Below, piece by piece: positions 1-7,385 of a stretch of DNA of 11,090 nucleotides (position 1 is its first letter; each line of letters opens with the position of its first letter). The notes below the pieces were generated by a model that was not told the DNA's origin, did not search any database, and was given only the letters and a program-made list of their open reading frames with translations. The translations under genes and the position numbers were made by a program. Location: NCBI GenBank assembly GCA_964480475.1, contig CAYZPW010000108.1:1-11090 (forward strand), in the 5' to 3' direction. The DNA comes from CAYZPW01 sp964480475 (lineage in GTDB: Bacteria; B130-G9).

Positions 1-40
1 CGTTTCAACGCGGTCATATAGATGGCTCTCATTGTATTAG

Positions 41-61
41 CACCCGACTTCCAGTCGGGTG
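41..61. repeat. Perfect 8-bp hairpin, REP-like palindrome
   Basis: CACCCGAC (41-48) and GTCGGGTG (54-61) are exact reverse complements around the 5-base loop TTCCA. There is no T-run on either side, so it is not an obvious intrinsic terminator. It looks like a short REP-type palindrome or the tail structure of a gene ending left of the window; the sequence does not decide between these. Confidence 0.6.
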
Positions 62-82
62 AGTTGAGGACGTGCGGGGCAC

Positions 83-131
83 CATCCTCCCTCCCCAGAA
101 TCCTCATCTGAGGAGAACGTAAGGGAGGGTG
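83..131. repeat. Nested inverted repeat
   Basis: The outer stem pairs 83-92 with 122-131: CCTCCCT at 86-92 against AGGGAGG at 122-128, extended by three further pairs, one of them a G-T wobble. The interior holds a second palindrome, TCCTCA (101-106) and TGAGGA (109-114). The whole could fold as a stem carrying an inner hairpin. No coding potential is visible. Function is unknown; a repeat element or an RNA structure are both possible. Confidence 0.4.
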
Positions 132-144
132 TTCGGCTATCCGA

Positions 145-168
145 AACCCACAGCTGAAGCAGTGGGTT
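145..168. repeat. Palindrome with GCTGAAGC core
   Basis: AACCCAC (145-151) is the exact reverse complement of GTGGGTT (162-168). The interior is A-GC-TGAA-GC-A, so after an A-A mismatch two more pairs close a TGAA tetraloop. The core octamer GCTGAAGC (153-160) recurs at 199-206, which suggests both belong to one family of palindromic repeats. Confidence 0.5.
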
Positions 169-192
169 GATATGATGATAGCCTTATGTATA

Positions 193-212
193 GCCGCGGC
201 TGAAGCCGGGCG
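193..212. repeat. Degenerate palindrome with the same GCTGAAGC core
   Basis: CGGC (197-200), loop TGAA (201-204) and GCCG (205-208) form a short hairpin; the outer flanks pair only partly, as in a decayed copy. The octamer GCTGAAGC at 199-206 is identical to that at 153-160. Such a CGGC-TGAA-GCCG core resembles interspersed palindromes of many environmental genomes; this is from memory, not from a search. Confidence 0.35.
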
Positions 213-438
213 ATGAGGGAACTCGCGCATGATGCGCCTCGGCCCCCTAACCTGCGAGCGAGCACCATTTCTAGGGGGACAAAAGCCAAGACACGACGTT
301 ACCTACAATCCAGGGTCACACCCATGTGCGGGGAGTGAGCTTGAAATAATCGAGCCGTGTGGTACGTTGCGTTCGCCTCGACCACGATGTAAGGTCGGCC
401 ACGAGTCGAGAACTACCATGTGCATACAAAGTGCTTTT
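213..438. other. Non-coding stretch, nothing recognised
   Basis: No supported gene lies here. A 73-codon open frame (229-450) resembles no family I know and looks fortuitous. No convincing sigma70 promoter was found: TTGCGT (367-372) and TAAGGT (390-395) are spaced by 17 bases but match the consensus poorly. The region probably holds the leader and promoter of the activase gene in an unrecognised form. Confidence 0.4.
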
Positions 439-456
439 GGGGGTGTTTGAATCTTG
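439..456 (+). promoter_or_regulatory. Ribosome binding site fixing a TTG start
   Basis: GGGGGTG (439-445) lies 8 bases before TTG at 454-456 and pairs with the 16S 3' end if one G-U wobble is allowed. An in-frame TGA at 448-450 excludes any start further upstream, and the first ATP-binding motif begins at residue 4, so the start cannot lie downstream. TTG is therefore the only plausible initiation codon. Confidence 0.7.
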
Positions 457-3400
457 CTCATAGGCGTTGATGTAGGGTCTGTGGCGGTAAAGGTCGTCCT
501 TATGGGCAGCGACCACAAGGTGGTTGAGCACCATTACAGGCGGATCAAGGGACGGCCTCTTCGCACGGTCAGCGACACACTGACAGACATTCTTGGGCGT
601 TATGATCACGCCAAGATCAGGGCTGTTTGTGCAACAGGCGCCGGGGGAAGGCTCATCGCGGAACTTCTGAACGGCATCTTCGTAAATGAGGTGATTGCTC
701 AGTATCTCGCTGGCCTGTTCTTCGACGGGAACGTCATGACTGTCATCGACATAGGCGGCGAGGAGTCGAAGCTGATGTTGCTTTCTCAGGACAGGGCGAC
801 CGGCGAGCCCTCAGTTTCGGACTTCGAGATGAACACGGTGTGCGCGGCCGGGACTGGCTCATTTCTAGACCAGCAGGCCACGCGCCTCGGCCTGTCTATC
901 GAGGATGAGTTCGCGGAGCTGGCCCTGAAGTCCAAGACGCCGCCGCGAATAGCGGGTAGGTGTAGCGTCTTTGCAAAGACGGACATGATCCACCTTCAGC
1001 AGGAGGGCACGCCTGTCTATGACATCGTTGGTGGTCTATGCTACGCGATGGCTCGAAGCTTCAAGAGCAACGTCGTCAAGGGGTCCAAGATAAGACCGCT
1101 GGTCTCGTTTCAGGGTGGCGTCGCGTCGAATCGTGCTATGGTTAAGGCACTTAAGCAGGTTCTTGGACTGAACGATGGCGAAATGCTCGTCCACGAGCTC
1201 CACGGCGTTGCAGGCGCTATCGGCGCGTGTCTGCATTATCTTGGGTCAAAAGACGTGCCGGAGCAGTATTTCGAGGGGCTGTCGAAGCTCGACGAGTTCC
1301 TCCTGAGACCCTCGGCGGAGGAGAAGCATCTGCCAATGCTGTCGCTTGAAAACGTCGTGCTGCCGCGTGATGCACACGTGCAGCGGGCCAAGATGCCCAA
1401 GTCAGCCCGCCCCCTAAAGGTCTATCTCGGAATAGATGTCGGCTCCATCAGCACAAATGTCGTTGCCATTGATGATGATCTTAACTTGCTGGCCAAGTGC
1501 TATCTCATGACGGCGGGTAGGCCGATCGACGCGGTCGCTAGGGGGCTGTCTGAAGTAGGCGAGGAATTGCCGCGCAGCGTCAAGGTCGCCGGCGTCGGGA
1601 CGACAGGCTCGGGTCGATACATGACGGGTGAGGTGGTCGGCGCTGACACAGTGAGGAACGAGATCACAGCGCAGGCCACTGCCGCGGCTGTGATAGACCC
1701 CAATGTCGATACGATCTTCGAGATAGGTGGCCAGGACTCGAAATACATCGGCCTCGAAAACGGCGTAGTTGTAGATTTTGAGATGAATAAGGTCTGTGCG
1801 GCTGGGACGGGCTCTTTTCTCGAGGAGCAGGCGGAGAAGCTCGGCGTTAGCATTAAGAGGGAGTTTGCGGACGAGGCGCTGGGCTCAAGGACGCCGGTCA
1901 GGCTGGGCGAGCGCTGTACGGTGTTCATGGAATCCAGCGTGACCCACTTCCAGCAGGAGGGCGCGAAACGAGAGAACCTTCTCGCCGGGCTGGCATACTC
2001 GATCGTTTACAACTATCTCAATCGGGTTGTGGGGACGAAGAAGGTCGGCAATAACATCTTCTTCCAAGGGGGCGTGGCTTTTAACCGCTCGGTCTGTGCG
2101 GCGTTCAGCGCGGTTACCGGCAAAAGGATCACCGTTCCCCCGAATCACGAGGTGACAGGCGCCATTGGCGCAGCTATGCTGGCCAAGGATGCGATGAAGG
2201 GACGCGCTGAGAGCAAGTTCAAGGGGTTCGACTTGAAGGACCGGAAATGGGAGCTTAAGACTTTCGAGTGCCACGACTGCGCGAATGTCTGCGAGATCCG
2301 AGAGGTCACAATGGAGGGTGAGCCTCCCATATACTACGGCTCACGGTGCGAGAAGTATGACGTGCGTAAGAAGGCCGCAACACACTCGCGCCGAATACCT
2401 GATCTCTTCGCCGAGCGCGAGAAGCTCCTGATGCGCTGGCATTCAAAGCCTGCTGAGCGCGCCTCAAGCAGCGGGATGACGATCGGAATACCCAGGGCTC
2501 TTCTGTTCTTCGAGCTTTATCCCATGTGGTCCGCCTTCTTCAGGGCGCTAGGCTTCGAGACCGTCCTTTCGGCAAAGACGAACAAGCATGTTATCCACGA
2601 GGGGGTTGAGTCGGTCAAGGCTGAGACGTGCTTCCCGGTTAAGGTTATGCATGGGCACGTGCTCGATCTCGTGAAGAAGGGCGTTGACAAAGTCTTTCTG
2701 CCCAGCGTGATCAACATGCCCATAGAGACGAAGGGGTTCGTCAATTACTACAACTGCCCGCTGGTTCAGTCGATCCCATACACGATCAGATGCGGCATCG
2801 ATGGCTTGCAGCGGGAACGTATCCTGAGCCCAATTCTCTATCTCCAGCGAGGCAAGAAGGACACCGTAAACCGGCTGGTTCGGTTTGCTCACGAGGACCT
2901 CAGAGTCTCGCGGTCGGACGCGAGAAGGGCGGCTGAGGCGGCTATGGCTGCCCAGCAGGAGTTCACAACGCGTCAAATTGAGCTCGTCAACAGAGCGGAA
3001 CAGGTTATCAGGGAATACAGCAGAGCCGTTGTGATAATCGGTCGCCCCTACAACACCAGCGACGCGTTCGTGAATCTCAATCTGCCGAAGAAGCTTCGGG
3101 AACTCGATGTCCTTGCTGTGCCAATGGACCTCGTACGACCTGACGTTTCGCTAACGCTGAAGGAACACAGTAACATGTATTGGCGTTACGGGCAGAGGAT
3201 TCTGGGCACGGCGGTGTCCATAGCGAAGGACCCGCGGCTCTACGGCCTTTATATCACCAATTTCGGATGCGGCCCGGACTCCTTTATCGCCAGGTTCTTC
3301 TCCGAGATTATGGGCGAGAAGCCATTTCTTCAGATCGAGATCGATGAGCACAGCGCAGACGTCGGGGCAATCACCAGGTGCGAGGCGTTTCTGGACAGCA

Positions 3401-4695
3401 TTGAGGGCAAGAAGCACAGAGCTGAGGTTGAGCCCCGGCTAGTCGCAAACCGTGCCAGCGAGAGGACGCGAGGAGTCAAGGACAAGACCCTTTACGTTCC
3501 CAGCATGAGCGATCACGCGCATCCCTTCTGCGCGGCGCTGGAGCGATTTGGCATCAACGCGGAGGTTATCCCCGAGGCGGACGAGGAGAGCCTTGAGCTT
3601 GGACGTCGTTACACGAGTGGCAGGGAGTGTTTCCCATGCATCGTGACGACTGGGGACATGGTCAAGCTCTGCCAGGGCGATGGTTTCGACGCTGACAAGG
3701 CGATGTTTTTGATGCCGACGACCTCTGGCCCTTGTAGGTTTGGGCAATACAGTCACGCTCAACGCATGGTTCTAGAGGCCATAGGCTTCCCGGACGTCCC
3801 CATACTCGCGCCCGACCAGGACAGAACCGGCGATTTCCACGGGACGCTCAAGGACGTTCCGTTGATGTTCTACTTTCACGGATACCGGGGTATGGTCTCC
3901 GTCGATTACATTGAGAGGCTGGCACGGCGCATCAGGCCCTATGAGAAGGTCCCCGGCCGAACCGACGAGGTTTACGGTTATTGCCTGAAGGAGATAACCC
4001 GCGCCACACGGGAAGGTGACGTCCTGAGCGTGTTGCCGAAGTGTTCCGCTCTTTTTGCTAGAATTGAGCGAGTTAAAACGCAGATGAGGCCCAGAATCGG
4101 CGTCGTGGGCGAGATATACGTCAGGTCGCATAGGTTCAGCAACCAGAACATAGTCACGCGGCTTGAGGCGCTGGGCGCTGAGGTCTGGATGCCGCCGTTC
4201 GCTGAGTGGACCTATTATCTTACGTTTATCCACGCCCGGGATGCCACTAGTATGGGCAAGTGGTGGGGCTTCACCAAGCTGCGCTCTCTCTATCTCTTGC
4301 AGCGACTCGGAGAGCGAACCATTCGAGAGGCAATCGGCGATTCGACCGGCTTATATCAGGACGAACCAATTGCACACGCAATCCACGCCGCCTCGCCTTA
4401 TCTTGACGCCTCGTTCCACGGTGAGAGCATCTTGTCAATTGGGAAGATGGTCGAGTTCATTGAGAATGGCGCAACTGGAGTGATAAACCTCATGCCATTC
4501 GGATGCCTGCCAGGGACAATCGTGACCTCCATGCTGAAGAAGCTGCACGAAGACTTTGATGGGATACCCGCGCTCTCGATCAACTACGATGGCCTTGAGG
4601 ACCCGGCCGAGCAAACCCGCCTCGAGGCGTTCGTGCACCAAGCCAAACAGCGCGCTGAACGAATGAAGGCGCGCGGCGAGAAGCCTCGATACTAA
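454..4695 (+). CDS. Tandem ASKHA acyl-CoA dehydratase activase fused to DUF2229/HgdB-like modules
   Basis: This is a 1413-residue protein of the BadF/BadG/BcrA/HgdC family. Family members hydrolyse ATP to push low-potential electrons from an Fe-S cluster into a dehydratase or reductase. ASKHA domain 1 (about 1-265) has GVDVGS at 4-9, DIGGEESK at 99-106, and the cluster cysteines C130 (CAAGTG) and C170 (GRCSVF). Domain 2 (about 323-585) has GIDVGS at 326-331, EIGGQDSK at 423-430, C448 and C488. A cysteine-rich linker follows (C606, C609, C613, C632), then a DUF2229 region (about 673-900, beginning IGIPRALLFFELYP) and a C-terminal HgdB-like part (about 1005-1390) with C1059, C1062, C1094 and C1351. 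It is cytoplasmic, with no signal peptide or membrane segment. The length matches the known tandem fusion class. The native substrate is unknown, and no separate dehydratase gene is present in the window. It starts at TTG and overlaps the next gene by one base. Confidence 0.93.
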   Translation: MLIGVDVGSVAVKVVLMGSDHKVVEHHYRRIKGRPLRTVSDTLTDILGRYDHAKIRAVCATGAGGRLIAELLNGIFVNEVIAQYLAGLFFDGNVMTVIDIGGEESKLMLLSQDRATGEPSVSDFEMNTVCAAGTGSFLDQQATRLGLSIEDEFAELALKSKTPPRIAGRCSVFAKTDMIHLQQEGTPVYDIVGGLCYAMARSFKSNVVKGSKIRPLVSFQGGVASNRAMVKALKQVLGLNDGEMLVHELHGVAGAIGACLHYLGSKDVPEQYFEGLSKLDEFLLRPSAEEKHLPMLSLENVVLPRDAHVQRAKMPKSARPLKVYLGIDVGSISTNVVAIDDDLNLLAKCYLMTAGRPIDAVARGLSEVGEELPRSVKVAGVGTTGSGRYMTGEVVGADTVRNEITAQATAAAVIDPNVDTIFEIGGQDSKYIGLENGVVVDFEMNKVCAAGTGSFLEEQAEKLGVSIKREFADEALGSRTPVRLGERCTVFMESSVTHFQQEGAKRENLLAGLAYSIVYNYLNRVVGTKKVGNNIFFQGGVAFNRSVCAAFSAVTGKRITVPPNHEVTGAIGAAMLAKDAMKGRAESKFKGFDLKDRKWELKTFECHDCANVCEIREVTMEGEPPIYYGSRCEKYDVRKKAATHSRRIPDLFAEREKLLMRWHSKPAERASSSGMTIGIPRALLFFELYPMWSAFFRALGFETVLSAKTNKHVIHEGVESVKAETCFPVKVMHGHVLDLVKKGVDKVFLPSVINMPIETKGFVNYYNCPLVQSIPYTIRCGIDGLQRERILSPILYLQRGKKDTVNRLVRFAHEDLRVSRSDARRAAEAAMAAQQEFTTRQIELVNRAEQVIREYSRAVVIIGRPYNTSDAFVNLNLPKKLRELDVLAVPMDLVRPDVSLTLKEHSNMYWRYGQRILGTAVSIAKDPRLYGLYITNFGCGPDSFIARFFSEIMGEKPFLQIEIDEHSADVGAITRCEAFLDSIEGKKHRAEVEPRLVANRASERTRGVKDKTLYVPSMSDHAHPFCAALERFGINAEVIPEADEESLELGRRYTSGRECFPCIVTTGDMVKLCQGDGFDADKAMFLMPTTSGPCRFGQYSHAQRMVLEAIGFPDVPILAPDQDRTGDFHGTLKDVPLMFYFHGYRGMVSVDYIERLARRIRPYEKVPGRTDEVYGYCLKEITRATREGDVLSVLPKCSALFARIERVKTQMRPRIGVVGEIYVRSHRFSNQNIVTRLEALGAEVWMPPFAEWTYYLTFIHARDATSMGKWWGFTKLRSLYLLQRLGERTIREAIGDSTGLYQDEPIAHAIHAASPYLDASFHGESILSIGKMVEFIENGATGVINLMPFGCLPGTIVTSMLKKLHEDFDGIPALSINYDGLEDPAEQTRLEAFVHQAKQRAERMKARGEKPRY

Positions 4696-6908
4696 TGGCG
4701 CCTCCCTCTGGGCCCAGGACAGCCCCACTCTGCCTCTGGGCGGTCATCCTTGGGGCGATCCTTCTGGCGCCGCATCTTCGGCCGATCGCGCTGCTTTTGC
4801 TACCGGGACTTCTGATCCACGTGATACCGGGCATCACGATTAAGGGGCCCATATCTGCTCTCACTAAGACGATCGCGAGCTCAGTATCATTCTGGATAGT
4901 CGCCGTGTGGGGCGCGTCATGGGTGGGGCTTGCTCTCTCGACCCTCTTCTGGGTGGTTTGCCCGGTTTCTGCCCTGCTGTGGCTGACTCTTGTCGCTCGG
5001 AGGACCATATCGCCGGCTATCTTCCCAAGGACACCCGTGCAGATCGCCGCGCTTGCGTCAGCCTTCGCCCTGACGATCTCGCCGTTCTTCCTCACCGTCG
5101 CCCCGCCCGGGGCCGACATGAGCATGCATGGGTATATCACTCGAATGGTGTATGAAGCTGGTGGGGTCCCGGACACCTATCAGCCTTACCTTCCGATCGA
5201 GGACTTCGGGCCGTTCTCAATCGGCTTCCACACCATCGCCGCCCTGGTCATCTCGGTGTCCGGTAGGGTGCTGCCCATGTACCGCGCCGTCCTTCTCGTG
5301 GACTGCCTCGTCTTTTTTCTGTTGTTTCTGTTCGTGTGGGGTATGATGTCTGACCGATTTCACGGCCGGAATGTGGCGGCTTTTAGCGCTGCGCTTGCTC
5401 TGTTCCTGTCGAGGAACCCACAGCATTTCTTTGCGTGGGGTGGGACCCCAACCGTGCTCTCGATTGCACTCATCGCTTGTGCTATGCCGGCGCTCCGCCG
5501 CCCTAAGGACCTCAGCCTGGGCGAGGCGTTCTTCGCGGCCCTCTGCCTCTCTTCGGCATTCCTCACACATCCGATGCCAGCACTCATCCTCGCTGCGATC
5601 TATGTCCCATACGCGGCATACCTGGTGTTTGCGGCAACTAGGCAGGCCGTTCTCTCGAAGCTCCTACTGCGCCTCCTCGTGATAGCGCTCATCTGCCTCA
5701 CGTTCATTTCGTTCTTCCTCGTCAGATTCGAGAACAGGCTCTCCGATGACGAGCAGGAGTGGATGCAAGTGTGGGGGTCTATCACATCAGAGCGTTGGCA
5801 CGGGACGGTCCTCGATGCACCGTTCACCCTCACTCGGCATCTGGCTCAATACGCCCTGGGCCCCCTTGCCCTCCCGCTGGCGTTTGCGCTGCTTCTCGCG
5901 ATCTGGTCCCGTGATATGTACCATAGAATGGACCTCTATTTCGTGCTTGCGATTGTCGGTATCATCATCAACGCTCGGTATCAGCTCCTCCCGCATTCTG
6001 TGTTCATCCTGCCCGACAGAGCAGCCGCGATGCTGCCAGTTTTTGCGGCGCCCCTGATCGGCGCCTTGCTATCGAAGGCCCAAGATGCGGTGGCAGCGGT
6101 TATTCCTCAAGACCACGTGAGGCAGCTCGGCATCGTCCTTGGTGTCGCGCTTGCGTGCGCCTGTGCGTCAGGCAGCTATGCCTATTACATCAGGCCCGGC
6201 CTGGCAGAGGCGCCGGTAACCCCGGATGACCTTCGAGCTTTTGACTGGATTGACAAGAATACCCGCCCCGACGCACACATCGCCAACAACTACTCCGACG
6301 CTGGCCTCTGGATACCCACGATGACGCGGCGAAGCGTCGCTGTCCCACACGTTAACATAATCAACTGGTCGGAGACGAAGCTTGCGCTCGCCTCCAGACC
6401 CGCTCAATTCATCTACATCGGCGCCAGGTCCGTCTATCCCTTCCCGTTTGAATGGACCCCTACGGGTGTTGAGGCTCTGCGACCCACGCCGCGGCTGGTC
6501 TTTCAGAGTGGTGAGGCTCGGCTTTACGAGCTTGACCCCTCGCTTGCGCGCGCCATCTCGACCAATTTCGAGCGCCTCCTGGCAGGCAAGGCAAGAGTCG
6601 TTGGCGAGATCGAGCTCCTGCGGCCCGCCCAGGCCGAGACCCTCGCGACCCCACGCGTGGTCCTTGAGTGGGACCCGTCCGGGTGCGACCTTTTCAACGT
6701 GCAGCTCTCGCTGTCGCCTAACTTCGACAACCCCTTGCCAATCTACAACTCCTACCCCGCCGTCCAAATCGCTTCCGGCTCCTATGACATCACACCGCTC
6801 CGTCCATTGATGCCGCCGAACACGCCAGTCTATTGGCGCGTCAGAGGCCTCTCAGCGGCGGGGAGCGATCTCTTTGAGTCCGCAATCCGCTACTTCCTTC
6901 GGGAGTAA
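4695..6908 (+). CDS. Polytopic membrane protein, GT-C glycosyltransferase-like, with Fn3-like tail
   Basis: This 737-residue protein has roughly ten hydrophobic segments up to about residue 495 (for example 12-45, 62-100, 115-136, 180-216, 252-266, 283-315, 325-343, 386-404, 414-426, 476-495). An extracytoplasmic tail follows. The loop after the third or fourth segment carries D141-MSM-H145, recalling the acidic/His motif in the first large loop of GT-C glycosyltransferases that use lipid-linked sugars. Residues about 505-620 resemble the periplasmic domain of such proteins. Residues about 653-735 look like a fibronectin-III fold: VVLEWDPSG, a 'VQLSLSPNF' strand, and VYWRVRGLSAAGSD. The ATG overlaps the activase stop (TAATG), implying translational coupling; there is no strong ribosome binding site of its own. 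GT-C activity is inferred from topology and loop motif only, and an uncharacterised envelope protein is the alternative. Confidence 0.75.
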   Translation: MAPPSGPRTAPLCLWAVILGAILLAPHLRPIALLLLPGLLIHVIPGITIKGPISALTKTIASSVSFWIVAVWGASWVGLALSTLFWVVCPVSALLWLTLVARRTISPAIFPRTPVQIAALASAFALTISPFFLTVAPPGADMSMHGYITRMVYEAGGVPDTYQPYLPIEDFGPFSIGFHTIAALVISVSGRVLPMYRAVLLVDCLVFFLLFLFVWGMMSDRFHGRNVAAFSAALALFLSRNPQHFFAWGGTPTVLSIALIACAMPALRRPKDLSLGEAFFAALCLSSAFLTHPMPALILAAIYVPYAAYLVFAATRQAVLSKLLLRLLVIALICLTFISFFLVRFENRLSDDEQEWMQVWGSITSERWHGTVLDAPFTLTRHLAQYALGPLALPLAFALLLAIWSRDMYHRMDLYFVLAIVGIIINARYQLLPHSVFILPDRAAAMLPVFAAPLIGALLSKAQDAVAAVIPQDHVRQLGIVLGVALACACASGSYAYYIRPGLAEAPVTPDDLRAFDWIDKNTRPDAHIANNYSDAGLWIPTMTRRSVAVPHVNIINWSETKLALASRPAQFIYIGARSVYPFPFEWTPTGVEALRPTPRLVFQSGEARLYELDPSLARAISTNFERLLAGKARVVGEIELLRPAQAETLATPRVVLEWDPSGCDLFNVQLSLSPNFDNPLPIYNSYPAVQIASGSYDITPLRPLMPPNTPVYWRVRGLSAAGSDLFESAIRYFLRE

Positions 6909-6914
6909 AGAAAG

Positions 6915-6951
6915 GGGACAAAAGGAGAAAAGGAAAAACGGAGAAAAGGAA
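6915..6951 (+). repeat. Left arm of purine-rich inverted repeat
   Basis: This arm begins GGGACAAAAGGAGAAA. Over 37 ungapped positions it matches the reverse complement of 7386-7422 at 33. It contains an internal direct repeat, GGAGAAAAGG, at 6924-6933 and 6940-6949. It starts 7 bases after the membrane-protein stop codon and lies 47 bases beyond the 3' end of the four-helix-bundle gene. Confidence 0.9.
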
Positions 6952-6998
6952 TCAATAAGAGGTGGCTCGCGTGGCGCAAGACACCGCGGACGGGCCTG

Positions 6999-7385
6999 TT
7001 ATCCGCCTCTTTCTTTGAGCGCTCGTATCTGGTTTGAGAGGTAACTGCTCAGCTCGACCACCGCTGCCTTGAGCACATTGTATTGAGGTTTTTCGAGGCA
7101 TCCTATCTCTAAAGCGACTCTTAAGAGGCTTCGAACCTCACCTGCGGAGCCTTTGGCAATGTTAAGGAAACGCAGATATTCCTTGTGAAAAGACCGCTCG
7201 AATCCCTCGGCGATGTTCGTCGGGATCGAAACTGCTGCTCGTCTCAGCTGATCTCTCAGCCCGAAATCCTTCCGCAGCTGCCCAGTCTCCGTAACGAGAT
7301 AGACGTGTTTGACGAGCGCAATCCCCTTCTGCCAAACTAAGAGGTCCTCGAAGCTCTCTATTCTCTTATCGTTGGTTTGTCTCAT
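6999..7385 (-). CDS. Four-helix-bundle protein, 23S rRNA IVP/S23 family
   Basis: This 128-residue protein matches the IVP/S23 four-helix-bundle family (PF05635/TIGR02436 type). It shows the N-terminal SFEDLLVWQKG signature, LRRAAVSIPTNIAEGFER in the middle, then YLRFLNIAKGSAGEVRSLL and an amphipathic C-terminal helix. Relatives are encoded inside 23S rRNA intervening sequences or as free genes, and the Avd protein of diversity-generating retroelements is a structural cousin. The biochemical role is poorly defined; nucleic-acid binding is suspected. I chose ATG at 7383-7385 because AAGGA-type sequences lie directly upstream and the family signature begins soon after. A GTG at 7422-7424 would add 13 residues rich in Lys, Glu and Gly encoded by the inverted-repeat arm, which looks spurious. 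The gene follows cdd by 42 bases on the same strand. It appears intact, and no reverse transcriptase or rRNA gene is near. Confidence 0.9.
   Translation of the reverse strand: MRQTNDKRIESFEDLLVWQKGIALVKHVYLVTETGQLRKDFGLRDQLRRAAVSIPTNIAEGFERSFHKEYLRFLNIAKGSAGEVRSLLRVALEIGCLEKPQYNVLKAAVVELSSYLSNQIRALKERGG

Noticed and set aside
276..285. GGGACAAAAG, matching the first ten bases of the cassette arm
   Set aside because: The match stops after ten bases and has no partner nearby; probably chance.
367..395. TTGCGT-17 bases-TAAGGT as a promoter of the activase gene
   Set aside because: Both boxes are poor matches to sigma70 consensus, and the organism's sigma preferences are unknown.
377..410. CTCGAC/GTCGAG and CGACC/GGTCG inverted repeats as an operator
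   Set aside because: The pairings are short, compete with each other and are within chance expectation for this composition.
229..450. 73-codon plus-strand open frame ending just before the activase start
   Set aside because: It has no recognisable domain, an unusual composition and no good ribosome binding site; it looks like chance openness of the leader.
6961..6998. Possible terminator hairpin CGCGTG...CACCGCG after the four-helix-bundle gene
   Set aside because: The stem is short and bulged, with no T-run.
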